Below are positions 34,468 through 43,387 of a DNA stretch of 64,000 nucleotides, in pieces. Position numbers and translations under genes: made by a program. Below the pieces are notes generated by a model. That model saw nothing but the letters and a program-made list of their open reading frames with translations. It made no database searches and was not told where the DNA came from. Position 1 is the first letter of the stretch. Every line of letters begins with the position of its first letter. The stretch is from Ga0077555 sp963746315 (GTDB lineage Bacteria > Pseudomonadota > Alphaproteobacteria > Rhizobiales > Hyphomicrobiaceae): the NCBI GenBank assembly GCA_963746315.1, contig CAVVAR010000012.1:434001-498000 (forward strand), read 5' to 3'.

Positions 34468-35442
34468 GTGATCGATCTGATCGACCAAATGATGAAGCCG
34501 CAGTTCCTGGTGATGCTGCTGGCGTCGGTCGCAACCTTCGTCACCGTGCTCACTATTGCCATGCCGGTTCTGCAGAAGGATCGCATGGGCCAGCGCATGA
34601 AGGTCATGGCGACCGAGCGCGACAAGATGCGCGCGCAACGCATCGCCGATCTGGCCAAGGAGAATGGCACAGGGCGTCTCCGGCAGTCGCCGAAGGGCTT
34701 CATGCAGCAGATCGTCGACCAGTTCAATCTGCGCTCGAGCTTCGAATCAGAGGAGCTCAAGAACAAGCTCAAGATGGCCGGTCTCAGAGGTCAGGCGCCG
34801 CTTGTCGCGTACATGTTCTTTCGCCTCCTCGCACCGGTGATCGTGGCGATCTTCGCTCTCTTCTATCTGTTCGTGGTCGCGAACCTGCAGTACCCGCCGA
34901 TCGTCAAGTTCGGCATGGCCATCGGCGCCGGATATATGGGCTTCTACCTGCCCAACATGATCATCGAAAACCTCGTCCAGCGCCGCCAGGCCTCCATCAG
35001 CCAGGCATTCCCGGATGCGCTGGACATGCTGCTGATCTGCGTGCAGGCGGGCATGTCGATCGAGGCCGCCTTCGGCAAGGTGGCGAAAGAGGTCGCGAGC
35101 CAGTCTCTCGAGCTTGCCGAGGAACTCAGCCTCACGACCGCCGAGCTCTCCTACCTGCAGGATCGCCGCAACGCCTTTGAGAACCTCGGCAAGCGCACGG
35201 GCCTCCCGGGCATCAAGTCGGTGGCAACCGCGCTGATCCAGTCGGAACGTTACGGTACACCGGTGGGACAGGCGCTCCGCGTCATGGCCAAGGAGAACCG
35301 CGAGGCGCGTATGTCCGAGGCCGAGAAGAAGGCCGCGGCCCTGCCGCCCAAGCTCACCGTCCCGATGATCATCTTCTTCCTGCCCGTGCTCTTCGTCGTC
35401 ATTCTCGGCCCGGCCGTGCTCCAGGTCATGAAGTGGAATTGA
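34468..35442 (+). CDS. tadC: Tad inner-membrane platform protein TadC
   Basis: About 324 residues, the second T2SSF-domain platform protein. Helices lie near 10-35, 110-160 and 290-320. The cytoplasmic domain has FPDALDMLLICVQAGMSIEA and KSVATALIQSERYGTPVGQA. The start is GTG 34468 with a GAGG-containing site 8 nt upstream; MMKPQF a few codons later is an alternative. It is the last gene of the cpa/tad run and is followed by a terminator. TadD, TadE, TadF and TadG are not in the window. Confidence 0.94.
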   Translation: MIDLIDQMMKPQFLVMLLASVATFVTVLTIAMPVLQKDRMGQRMKVMATERDKMRAQRIADLAKENGTGRLRQSPKGFMQQIVDQFNLRSSFESEELKNKLKMAGLRGQAPLVAYMFFRLLAPVIVAIFALFYLFVVANLQYPPIVKFGMAIGAGYMGFYLPNMIIENLVQRRQASISQAFPDALDMLLICVQAGMSIEAAFGKVAKEVASQSLELAEELSLTTAELSYLQDRRNAFENLGKRTGLPGIKSVATALIQSERYGTPVGQALRVMAKENREARMSEAEKKAAALPPKLTVPMIIFFLPVLFVVILGPAVLQVMKWN

Positions 35443-35476
35443 GCCGCCGGTCCGGCTTGCCTGCTCGACGAAATCA

Positions 35477-35508
35477 AAAGAGCCGCCTGGGTATCCAGGC
35501 GGCTCTTT
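35477..35508 (+). terminator. Intrinsic terminator of the cpa/tad operon
   Basis: AAAGAGCCGCCTGG, GTAT loop, CCAGGCGGCTCTTT: a perfect 14-bp stem ending in TTT. It may also serve the convergent gene ending at 35558. Confidence 0.88.
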
Positions 35509-35557
35509 CGTCGTGCGCACCGATCGGCGATTGCGGTGAAGCCGTGCCGGGGGACTT

Positions 35558-36205
35558 CTAGCTTCGCGGCTCCGAGTACTTGACCGAGCAGCCGTAGGGG
35601 CGCGTCGAGGTGGTCGCCGCGGGCTTGCCGTCACGCAAGGCTGCGAGCGCCTCACGCACATAGGGCCGAGCTGTCTTGATCGTGTCCGGTGAGCTGGAGG
35701 GCTTGTCGTCGATGCCGCCCATGTAGGCAAGCGCGCCGGCCCTGTCGATGATGAACATGTGTGGTGTCGTCGACGCCCCGTAGAGGCGTCCGACCTTGCC
35801 GTCCGTGTCGAGCAGAACCGCCGTCGGCGCCGCTTTCCGATCGGCCGTGAGCTTGTCGGCCTCCAGCGCCTCGACATGCCCCTGCTGGCCGCGAGCGGAC
35901 GAGATCACCGAGAGCCACACGACGCCGTCGGCCGTCGCATCGCGCTGCAGTTGCTGCATCGTGCCCGTGCCGTAGTGCTTTCGCACGTAGGGGCAATCAT
36001 GATTGGTCCACTCGAGTACGACCAGCTTGCCCTTGAAGCTGCTGAGGGACACCGGCTTGCCGCTGGTGTCGATGACGGTGAAGTCGGGCGCTGCCGTTCC
36101 AGGCCGCACCTTGTCGCGTGCAAGCGAGGCATTGGCGCCGAGGATCACCGCGGCGCCGAGCGCGGCAGCCGTAAGGAAGCGACGTCTTGATACTGCGCGA
36201 GACAT
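35558..36205 (-). CDS. Exported redoxin-domain protein (thioredoxin-like)
   Basis: A 215-residue protein. The N-terminus has a twin-arginine-like signal (SRRRFLTAAALG). The AhpC/TSA-type fold begins at GTAAPDFTVIDTSGKPVSLS. The active-site region is NHDCPYVRKHY, with one Cys where thioredoxins have CxxC, and PHMFIIDRAGALAYMGGID contains the cis-Pro (TTPHMF). A second Cys near the C-terminus (YGCSVKY) could act as resolving Cys. Periplasmic thiol chemistry or peroxide reduction is likely; the exact substrate is unknown. Confidence 0.88.
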   Translation of the reverse strand: MSRAVSRRRFLTAAALGAAVILGANASLARDKVRPGTAAPDFTVIDTSGKPVSLSSFKGKLVVLEWTNHDCPYVRKHYGTGTMQQLQRDATADGVVWLSVISSARGQQGHVEALEADKLTADRKAAPTAVLLDTDGKVGRLYGASTTPHMFIIDRAGALAYMGGIDDKPSSSPDTIKTARPYVREALAALRDGKPAATTSTRPYGCSVKYSEPRS

Positions 36206-36334
36206 GGGTGAGCTCCTGCTTTGCTGGCGAGTTCGGACAGCTCACGCCTTTTCGCACGTCGTGGGACAGCCCGGCACCTCAACGAAACGTGAGGTCGCGG
36301 TCCGCGGATCGCTTTCACCCGCCTGCCGCTGGCC

Positions 36335-37084
36335 TCACGAGTAGTGCCGGCCGCCGTTGACCTCGATGGTCTGCCCGGTCGTGTAGGCGGCGTCCGGGCA
36401 GCACAGCATCGTGACGATGTGCGCGATCTCCTCGGGGCGCCCATCCCGCCCGGCGGGTATGCCGACGGTCGACGATGCGCTGGGGCGAGCGCCGGCTGCA
36501 GCGCCACGCTCGGTCGCAATCGCACCCGGTGCCACGACGTTGACCGTGATGCCATGCGGCCCGAGCTCCGTCGCCAGCGACCGCGTCATGCCGACCATCC
36601 CCGCCTTGGCTGCAGAGACGTGCGCGCGTCCCGTAAGCCCACTGAACATCGAGATGCCGCCGAGGTTGACGATCCGCCCCCACTTGCCAGCGATCATGTG
36701 CGGCACTGCGGCCCGCGTCGTCAGGAACGAGGCATCGAGACTCGCCCCCAGGACTTCGCGCCATTCCGCGAAGGTCATTTCGGTGATCGGCGTGTTGCGG
36801 CGAACGGCGGCGTTGTTCACCAGGATGTCGAGCCGCCCGAGCTTGGCGACGGTGGCAGCGACGAGGCCGTTGGCCCCGTCCTCTGTCGAAAGATCCGCCA
36901 TATGGCTTTCGGCTGTAGCGCCCGCTGCCCGCAGTTGATCAAGGGTCTCGGCAACCGCATCCGCATCGCGCCGCGCATGAACCATCACCGCGGCTCCCTC
37001 TCGAGCCAGCATGAGGGCCGTCGCCCGCCCGATGTTGCGTGCAGACCCCGTAACGATGGCGACACGGCCAGTTAGCTTTGGCAT
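36335..37084 (-). CDS. Short-chain dehydrogenase/reductase with altered active site
   Basis: A 249-residue Rossmann-fold protein. TGSARNIGRATALML is the NAD(P) loop, LVNNAAV the conserved NNA motif, and VVAPGAIATERG the PG motif. The catalytic serine region is NLGGISM. The usual YxxxK reads VSAAK (RAHVSAAKAG), so the catalytic Tyr is replaced by Val while Lys stays. It may therefore not be a classical oxidoreductase, or a neighbouring His may take part. ATG 37084 matches the family start (MPKLTGRVAIVTG). It is a single-gene unit. Confidence 0.9.
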   Translation of the reverse strand: MPKLTGRVAIVTGSARNIGRATALMLAREGAAVMVHARRDADAVAETLDQLRAAGATAESHMADLSTEDGANGLVAATVAKLGRLDILVNNAAVRRNTPITEMTFAEWREVLGASLDASFLTTRAAVPHMIAGKWGRIVNLGGISMFSGLTGRAHVSAAKAGMVGMTRSLATELGPHGITVNVVAPGAIATERGAAAGARPSASSTVGIPAGRDGRPEEIAHIVTMLCCPDAAYTTGQTIEVNGGRHYS

Positions 37085-37330
37085 GGGTGTTCGATCCTTG
37101 AGCGTGGGGCACAGTCTCTTCCGGGAGCTTTGTCGCCTCGCTCGGGGACCGTCAACCGCGCACGAGGCACCAGTGCAGGGCCACCGATCCCCAGGTTGAC
37201 GCAATCGTGACGTAGTTCTTGCCACCCGGCTCGGCTTCGCTTAGAAGCCGCGGGCCGGTTCCGGAAGCCTACGTTGCGTGCATTCGGCCATTTGTGCCGC
37301 CGACGTAGCATTGTGCCGAGGGCCGCGGTT

Positions 37331-37422
37331 GGAGAGGTGGCAGAGTGGTCGATCGCACCGCACTCGAAATGCGGCAGGCTGGGTGACCGGTCTCGGGGGT
37401 TCGAATCCCCCCCTCTCCGCCA
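37331..37422 (+). tRNA. tRNA-Ser (anticodon CGA)
   Basis: A 92-nt class II tRNA with encoded CCA. The acceptor GGAGAGG pairs with CCTCTCC. The anticodon arm is CCGCA-CTCGAAA-TGCGG with CGA, a long variable arm (CAGGCTGGGTGACCGGTCTC) follows, and the T arm is GGGGG-TTCGAAT-CCCCC. It reads UCG codons. Confidence 0.96.
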
Positions 37423-37681
37423 ATAGGCTGCGCCGGTTCTAGGCTCCTTGGCGCGGCGAGCAATACGGTTAAATCCTATCTGATCATCCGACGCACCGCG
37501 CGCCATGACCCGGATCGCGCCATGACCCGGATCGCGACAAGGGGGGCGTGCATTCGCTGTGGGGCTCGGCTAGCCTTCGCATCGAGACCCCACGACGGTT
37601 CGTGGAACGTTGGTCGTCAAATGATCCCAGTGCCCCGGACGGCTGCTCGTCGGCGCCGAAGAGAACTACGGAGCGGTTGAA

Positions 37682-38722
37682 ATGAAGCTCGGAATGCTGC
37701 TGCGCTACGCGGGCGAGGAAGGTGGCCCCAATACGGATCTGGTGCTCGAGGCCGAGAAGCTCGGCTACGATCAGGTCTGGCAGGGCGAATCCTACGGTAT
37801 CGACAGTGTGACACCGATCGCTTGGACCCTGGCCCGAACGAGCCGCATCAAGGCTGGCACCGGCATCATGCAAATTCCAGCACGCACGCCGGCCTGCACG
37901 GCCATGACGGCCATGTCGCTCGCGGCGATGTCGAAGGGACGCTTCCTCCTTGGCCTGGGCCCGTCGGGGCCTCAAGTCGTCGAGGGCTGGCACGGCGTGG
38001 CCTACGGTAAACCGCTCTCTCGCATGAAAGAGTACGTGGCGATCCTGCGTAAGATCTTCGCGCGCGAGGAGCCGCTCCAATACGCGAGCGAGCACTATCA
38101 GATCCCCTATCAGGGGCCCGGCGCCACCGGCCTCGGCAAGCCCTTGAAGTCCATCCTGAAGCCCAATCCCGATATCCGCATTTACACCGCCGCCATCGCA
38201 CCGGCGGGCCTGCGCACGGCCGGTGAGATAGCGGACGGCGTCCAGCCCATATTCATGAGCCCGGAGAAGGCCGACATCATCGTCAAGCCCGTTCTCGAAG
38301 GCATGGCGGCTGCAGGCCGCCCCCAGACGCTGGAAAATTTCGATATCACGCCGTTCGTCAAGGTCGCGATGGGCCCTGACATCGACAAGTGTCGCGACCA
38401 GCTGCGGCCCGAGGTGGCGCTCTATGTGGGCGGCATGGGCGCGCGCGAAAAGAACTTCTACAACGACTACGCCAAGCGCCTCGGCTACGAGGATGCAGCC
38501 GTCGAGATCCAGGACGCCTTCCTGGGCGGCCGCCGGAAGGACGCCATGGCTGCGGTCCCAGACAAAATGATCGACGAGTTGTTTCTCGTCGGCAATGCCG
38601 ACCGCATCAGAGGCCGCCTGAAGGAATGGAAGGCGGCGGCCAAGGGTAACAAGGTCGGCACCATGCTGCTTTCTGGAGCCGATCTCGACATTCTGCGTCT
38701 CGCGGCGGAGGCGGTCGGTTGA
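37682..38722 (+). CDS. LLM-class flavin-dependent oxidoreductase
   Basis: A 346-residue luciferase-like (bacterial luciferase TIM-barrel) monooxygenase or reductase. Family blocks are the N-terminal MKLGMLLRYAGEEGG, KLGYDQVWQGESYG, TSRIKAGTGIMQIPARTP and SKGRFLLGLGPSGPQVVEGW. The C-terminus has FLVGNADRIRGRLKEW. Cofactor FMN or F420 cannot be told apart by eye; FMN is likelier in this group of bacteria. It stands alone downstream of tRNA-Ser. Confidence 0.92.
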   Translation: MKLGMLLRYAGEEGGPNTDLVLEAEKLGYDQVWQGESYGIDSVTPIAWTLARTSRIKAGTGIMQIPARTPACTAMTAMSLAAMSKGRFLLGLGPSGPQVVEGWHGVAYGKPLSRMKEYVAILRKIFAREEPLQYASEHYQIPYQGPGATGLGKPLKSILKPNPDIRIYTAAIAPAGLRTAGEIADGVQPIFMSPEKADIIVKPVLEGMAAAGRPQTLENFDITPFVKVAMGPDIDKCRDQLRPEVALYVGGMGAREKNFYNDYAKRLGYEDAAVEIQDAFLGGRRKDAMAAVPDKMIDELFLVGNADRIRGRLKEWKAAAKGNKVGTMLLSGADLDILRLAAEAVG

Positions 38723-38869
38723 GCGCCGCCGACGATTGCCGATGCTGCGGCGTTTGATCGGGCCGCTGAGCATCGGTAGCGTCGGCCGAGCTGGAGATCG
38801 GAACGCTTTTCGCGTACGTCTCGCGCCTACCTGTGCGCGCGGATGTAACGAAAGACGCGAGGCTCTTCC

Positions 38870-39508
38870 ATGTCCCTCCTCCCAGACCATCTGGCCGACC
38901 GCTACCGGCGGTTCCGCTTCCGTCACTATGCGCCGAACCAGCACCGCTACGAGGAGCTGGCGGAGCGAGGGCAGACGCCGGACGTGATGGTCGTCTCGTG
39001 CTGCGACAGCCGGGTCGATCCTGAAACCATTTTCTCGGCGATGCCGGGCGAGCTGTTCGTGGTGCGCAATGTCGCCAACCTCGTGCCGCCCTTCGAGACG
39101 ACCGGAAAGTTCCACGGCGTGTCCGCTGCACTCGAGTTTGCGGCGCTGAATCTGCGGGTCCGCCACATCATGGTCATCGGCCATTCCGGCTGCGGCGGTA
39201 TTCGTGCGTGCCTCGAGCACGACGTGGCGCGCCAGACGGAAGCACAGTTCATTTCCAACTGGATGTCGATGCTCGATACCGCGCGCGACGAGGTGCGCAC
39301 GCGTCTCGCGACCCGACCTGTCGGGGAGCTCGTCGACGCTCTCGAGCGCGAGGGCGTCAAGACCTCGCTCGCCAACCTGCGCACGTTCCCTTGCATCCAG
39401 ATCCTCGAGGGCCGCGGCCGCGTCTCCCTCTATGGCGCGCATTTCGACATCTCGTCGGGAGCGCTGTCCGTGCTCAACGAGGGTACGGGCGATTTCGTCG
39501 ACGTATGA
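38870..39508 (+). CDS. Beta-class carbonic anhydrase
   Basis: A 212-residue CO2/bicarbonate interconverting zinc enzyme. Zinc ligands are Cys44, His105 and Cys108 (SCCDSRVD, GHSGCGG). The Asp46-Arg48 dyad is present. Full length; cytoplasmic, with no signal peptide. The start ATG at 38870 follows GAGG. A small cytochrome c gene starts 41 nt downstream. Confidence 0.95.
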   Translation: MSLLPDHLADRYRRFRFRHYAPNQHRYEELAERGQTPDVMVVSCCDSRVDPETIFSAMPGELFVVRNVANLVPPFETTGKFHGVSAALEFAALNLRVRHIMVIGHSGCGGIRACLEHDVARQTEAQFISNWMSMLDTARDEVRTRLATRPVGELVDALEREGVKTSLANLRTFPCIQILEGRGRVSLYGAHFDISSGALSVLNEGTGDFVDV

Positions 39509-39549
39509 TGCAAGAGCCCTTGCCATCGATCACCCAGAGAGGCGACCGA

Positions 39550-39879
39550 ATGCGATCACCAGCCGCTATCTTTCTCGCCGTTGCCACGTATGCCGTGGCC
39601 TGCACGCCGGCCACAGCCCAGCCCGTCCTTGCCGATGCAGCCGAGGGGCGTGTGTTGGCGTCCAAGCTTTGCTCCAACTGCCACGTGACAGAAGGCCAGA
39701 GCGCGACAAGCCCGCGCGCCGACGTGCCGAGCTTCGTGGCAATCGCCAACAGTCCCCGGACCACAGCCGAAAGTCTGGCGGCCGCGATCATCCTTCCGCA
39801 TCCCGAGATGCCCGGCATCGCCTTGACGCGCTCCGAGATCCGAAACGTGATCGGCTACATCCTGTCGCTCAAGAAATAG
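39550..39879 (+). CDS. Small exported cytochrome c
   Basis: A 109-residue periplasmic c-type cytochrome. Signal peptide about 1-24 (ending ATAQ). CSNCH at 41-45 binds heme, and Met87 in HPEMPGIAL is the likely axial ligand. RNVIGYILSLKK is the typical C-terminal helix. The start ATG 39550 follows GAGAGGCG. A longer form from about 39505, overlapping the carbonic anhydrase stop, is less likely because the signal peptide would be displaced. Confidence 0.9.
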   Translation: MRSPAAIFLAVATYAVACTPATAQPVLADAAEGRVLASKLCSNCHVTEGQSATSPRADVPSFVAIANSPRTTAESLAAAIILPHPEMPGIALTRSEIRNVIGYILSLKK

Positions 39880-39985
39880 CGGTGTCGTCGCCAGGTGCGG
39901 ATTGTCTCGCCCCTGTTGACCAGCATCAACCTCGCCATCGGCGTTTGCGCCAAGGTGGAGCCGAAACCGACATCTGGGAGGGGGC

Positions 39986-40995
39986 ATGATGAAGGTGCGC
40001 AATTTCGGCATCGCGGCCGCAGTGTTGTTGCTCGTCGCCTCGACTGCGCCAGATCCGTCCCGTGCCGACGCCCTCGGTCAGTGCCGTTCGGCCAGCAACC
40101 CCGAGGCGCGACTGCGCGCCTGCACCGAGATCATCGGATCGACGAGTGCCAGCGCCGAGCAGAAGGCCCTCGCCTATCGCAATCGAGGGCGCACGAGGGC
40201 CGAGGCAGGGGCCAGCGATGCTGCGCAGGCCGACCTGACAGAGGCGATCAAGCTCAATCCGACGGATGGTCAGGCCTACGGCTATCGAGCGCAGGTCCAC
40301 GTCTCGCGCCGCAACCTCGATGCCGCCATCGCCGACTACAGTGACGTCATCCGTCTACGCCCGAAAGCGGTGGTCGGCTACACCGGACGCGGACATGCCT
40401 ACCTGGTCAAAGGTGACGCGCAACAGTCCATCGACGATTTCTCGCAGGCTCTACGGGTCGCGCCGGGCAGCGCTGTCACCTTCAACAATCGCGGCCTGGC
40501 CTACAAGGCAGCCGGCAACCTGCCGCGCGCTCTCGAGGACTTCACCCAGGCATTGGCGATCAATCCGATCTATGCGCTCGCCTACAACAATCGTGCCTAC
40601 GTTCACGAGGCGGCCGGCCGCAAGACCGAGGCGATCGCGGATTTCCGAAGTGCCCTGCTGGTCGATCCGTCGTTGACGGGCGCACGCGAAGGTCTCGCCC
40701 GCTTGGCCGCCATGGGCGAGCTTGCGGCCGAAAGCGCGCGCCTCGTCGCGGCGGGCAAAACGCTGGTCGAGATGCACTGTGCACGTTGCCACGCTACCGG
40801 GGGGAGGGTGTGAGCCCGAACGCCAACGCGCCGGCGTTCCGCAGTCTTCACGTCCTGCACCCGCTCCAGGCGCTGCGGGAGCCGCTGACCCGTGGCATTG
40901 CCGCGCCGCACGACGAGATGCCCAAGTTCAAGCTCCCCGACGCCGACATCGACAAGATCGTCGCTTACATCAACAGCCTCGAGGTGCGCCGTTGA
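39986..40995 (+). CDS. TPR-repeat protein fused to a C-terminal cytochrome c domain (apparent frameshift)
   Basis: The N-terminal part has a signal peptide (about 5-27) and about five TPR units of 34 residues (AYGYRAQVHVSRRNLDAAIA, FNNRGLAYKAAGNLPRALED, AYNNRAYVHEAAGRKTEAIA). At residue 264-269 comes HCARCH, a c-type heme site, and the frame stops at 40813. One base out of frame the rest of a cytochrome c domain continues (GVSPNANAPAFR, HDEMPKFKLPDADIDKIVAY) to 40995. The shift lies in six G at 40799-40804; five G would restore one protein. It may be a sequencing error or a recent lesion. GGGAGGGGG precedes the ATG. A role as periplasmic electron carrier with a protein-binding arm is inferred. 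Confidence 0.8.
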
Positions 40996-41017
40996 GGTCG
41001 GCGAAAGCCGGAGGGTA

Positions 41018-42505
41018 TCACCGACCGGGCTTCTCCAGCTCCGCTGCGATCTCGAGCGCCGCGTTTCGCCCGGCAATGCGTCCGGACACGAAGGCCCAGC
41101 CGAGATGGTGGCCATGGCCCTCGAGCAGAACGCCGCCCTGGCCAGTCGAGCCGGCGGCATAAAGGCCGGCAATCGGAGATCCATCGCGGCCCACCACCTC
41201 GAGCCGCTCCGTCACCCGCAAGCCGCCGTCGGTAAAGACGACGTAGCTCCTGACTGGCCCCAGTGCGACCAGCGGTCCGTCGGTGATACGCGGTCGCCCG
41301 TCCGCCCCGCTGTCGGCTATGGCGCTCCGTAGCGCTGCATCCGACATGCCGAGCCGGCTCGCGAGTTGGCCCGCGTTGGCCGCCTCATGATAGATGTCGC
41401 GGCGGTTGCGCTTGTAGTCGGCAAGGTAGGCGTACGCGACCCCAGGTGCCGTCGAGATGAAATTCGGCCACGCCGAGAACCGCTCCGCCATGGCTCGATC
41501 CATGACGATATAGGCCATCCTGTCGGGTTGCTCGGGAACGGCGTCGGCAGGCCGGCCGAGTTCGTCCGCAAATCGACGGCCGTTGCGGTTGACCAGAAGC
41601 GCTCCGGCCTCGAACAATCCGCGCGACGGGCCGAGAGCCGTCACCAGGAAGCACATCGCGAACGGCCGTTTCACGGTCTCCGGCAGATAGGCGTGCGCCA
41701 ACGCGAGGCTCCGCGCCAGCCAGCGTCGCGGCGGTAGCCGCCGCAGCAAGCTTTCTTGCGCCGGCGGCACGAAGCGCATGATCGGGCCACGCACGATGTC
41801 ACCGTTCACCACCTCGGCGCCGACCGCGCGCCCGATCCGGATGGCATCGCCCGTGGCTTCCGGGTTGACCGCATCGATATTGGCCGCCGACGGCCCGGCG
41901 AGCTCGGCCTTCATCTCGGTGTTGCCCGCGAAATCGCCACCCGCCAGAACGACACCGCCGCGAGCCCTCAACTCACCCTCGCGACCGTCGGCGGTGCTGC
42001 GTGTCCGCACACCGACCGCCCGGTCACCCTCGACGATCAGGCCGTCTGCCAGCGTGCCGAGTCGGATCTCGACGCCGCGTCGCCGGCAAAGCTGCCCGAG
42101 CATCTCGGGAAACGCCCTCGAGTTCGGCAGCACGTTGTGCATCCGCGGCAGTCGGTGCGGAGGCTCCGGATTGGGGCCGACGAACACCAGCCCCGCCTTC
42201 TCGAGCCAGGTCAGCGTGTCGGTGATGTTGTCGACCAGGAGACGACGCAGCGCGCGGTTGTCACGATTCGCCATCGGCCCGGCGAGCGTCTCGAGGTCAT
42301 CGAAATGTGCATCGGGATGGTCGACGATGCCGGCGGCACGCTGCTGCGGCGTGTTCGTCGCGGAGATCGATCCGACCGACCATGCCGTGCTGCCGCCGAG
42401 CCGCTGGCCCTTCTCGAGAAGCACGACGCGCCGTCCAAGTCCCGCTGCTTCGGCCGCTGCCGAGAGACCGGAACCGCCCCCGCCCACCACGATGACATCG
42501 TACAT
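41018..42505 (-). CDS. FAD-dependent oxidoreductase (fumarate reductase / 3-ketosteroid dehydrogenase-like)
   Basis: A 495-residue flavoprotein of the FAD_binding_2 family. The N-terminal FAD loop is VVGGGGSGLSAAAEAAGLG. LLEKGQRLGGSTAWSVGSIS is the typical second block, VLAGGDFAGNTEMK sits mid-protein, and the C-terminus has GGLRVTERLEVVGRDGSPIA and LYAAGSTGQGG. The family oxidises or reduces C-C double bonds, as in fumarate, ketosteroids or urocanate. The substrate is not readable. It lies downstream of ccmG on the same strand but with its own 73-nt gap. Confidence 0.92.
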   Translation of the reverse strand: MYDVIVVGGGGSGLSAAAEAAGLGRRVVLLEKGQRLGGSTAWSVGSISATNTPQQRAAGIVDHPDAHFDDLETLAGPMANRDNRALRRLLVDNITDTLTWLEKAGLVFVGPNPEPPHRLPRMHNVLPNSRAFPEMLGQLCRRRGVEIRLGTLADGLIVEGDRAVGVRTRSTADGREGELRARGGVVLAGGDFAGNTEMKAELAGPSAANIDAVNPEATGDAIRIGRAVGAEVVNGDIVRGPIMRFVPPAQESLLRRLPPRRWLARSLALAHAYLPETVKRPFAMCFLVTALGPSRGLFEAGALLVNRNGRRFADELGRPADAVPEQPDRMAYIVMDRAMAERFSAWPNFISTAPGVAYAYLADYKRNRRDIYHEAANAGQLASRLGMSDAALRSAIADSGADGRPRITDGPLVALGPVRSYVVFTDGGLRVTERLEVVGRDGSPIAGLYAAGSTGQGGVLLEGHGHHLGWAFVSGRIAGRNAALEIAAELEKPGR

Positions 42506-42578
42506 TTCGCTCGGCCCTGGAGTTTGCTGTCAGGAAACCCTAGGCATTTCGCTGCCGGGAGGCGAGCATCGATAGGCT

Positions 42579-43187
42579 TTATTGCGTCGAGCTGGCCTTC
42601 GCCAGCGCCGGCAGCACGGTTTGCTCGAGCGCCTGGGCGGTAATCGGGCCGACGTGCTTGAAGACAACCGTGCCCTTGCCGTCGATGATGAACGTCTCCG
42701 GCATGCCGTAGACACCCCATTCGATAGCGGCCCGCCCGTTCGTATCGGCGCCGATGCCATCGTAGGGATTGCCGTGCAGGCCCAGGAACCGCGCCGCGTT
42801 CGCCGGCTGGTCCTTGTTGTTGATTCCGTAGAGCGCCACACCCGTGCGCTTCGCCAGTGACACCAGCTGCGGATGCTCCTCGGCACACGGCAAGCACCAC
42901 GATGCCCAGAAATTGACGACCGCCGGCTTGCCCTTGCCGATGTCGGCCGTAGCAAACCCCGGCACGGCTGCGCCGTCGCGCGTCAGACCTGGCACCGGAG
43001 GCAGGTCGACCACGGGGGCCGGCCGCCCGATCAGCGCCGACGGAATCTTCGAAGGGTCGCCCTTCTGCAAGGCGACAAGGAAAAGCCCAGCCACAGCAGC
43101 GAAAATGATCACCGGCGCCAAAACCGGCAGAAGCCGTCGCCGCTCGCCCGGTCTTCCCATCTCCCGAGTGGTCTCGGTATCCCGCAT
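42579..43187 (-). CDS. ccmG: CcmG/DsbE thiol:disulfide interchange protein of cytochrome c maturation
   Basis: A 202-residue membrane-tethered thioredoxin that keeps apocytochrome CxxCH thiols reduced. Membrane anchor about 20-41, active site Cys98-Leu-Pro-Cys101 in NFWASWCLPC, and cis-Pro region GVYGMPETFIID. The start at 43187 follows the ccmD stop by 10 nt; an in-frame ATG at 43211 would overlap ccmD. It belongs to the operon ccmC-ccmD-ccmG. Confidence 0.94.
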   Translation of the reverse strand: MRDTETTREMGRPGERRRLLPVLAPVIIFAAVAGLFLVALQKGDPSKIPSALIGRPAPVVDLPPVPGLTRDGAAVPGFATADIGKGKPAVVNFWASWCLPCAEEHPQLVSLAKRTGVALYGINNKDQPANAARFLGLHGNPYDGIGADTNGRAAIEWGVYGMPETFIIDGKGTVVFKHVGPITAQALEQTVLPALAKASSTQ

Positions 43188-43197
43188 GTCGCTCGCC

Positions 43198-43365
43198 TCA
43201 GCTCGCCGCATTGCCGCCGCGTCCGATATCCTTGGCCTCTAGCATCGCCAGCTCCCGCGCATGCCGCCGCCCATCGAGCCAAAGCCACGCGATCATGCTG
43301 GCGACAACGAGTGCTACAGCGCCGTAGCACAGCCAGATGAACATCGCGTGCGGACCGAGATCCAT
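43198..43365 (-). CDS. ccmD: Heme exporter protein CcmD
   Basis: A 55-residue single-span membrane protein, found by reading the gap between ccmC and ccmG. MDLGPHAMFIWLCYGAVALV begins a membrane helix, then a basic cytoplasmic tail (DGRRHARELA). This is the standard CcmD layout, and its position between ccmC and ccmG fits. It stabilises the holo-CcmE release complex. Confidence 0.88.
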   Translation of the reverse strand: MDLGPHAMFIWLCYGAVALVVASMIAWLWLDGRRHARELAMLEAKDIGRGGNAAS

Positions 43366-43387
43366 GGCTTCCCGCTCCTCTATTTCG

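Noticed and set aside
37484..39526. 680-codon open frame antisense to the LLM oxidoreductase and carbonic anhydrase genes
   Set aside because: Both sense genes are strong family matches; the antisense frame has no recognisable domain or ribosome site.
38870..40995. Carbonic anhydrase and the two cytochrome genes as one operon
   Set aside because: They run in the same direction but have gaps of 41 and 106 nt and separate ribosome sites; co-transcription is possible but nothing in the sequence shows it.
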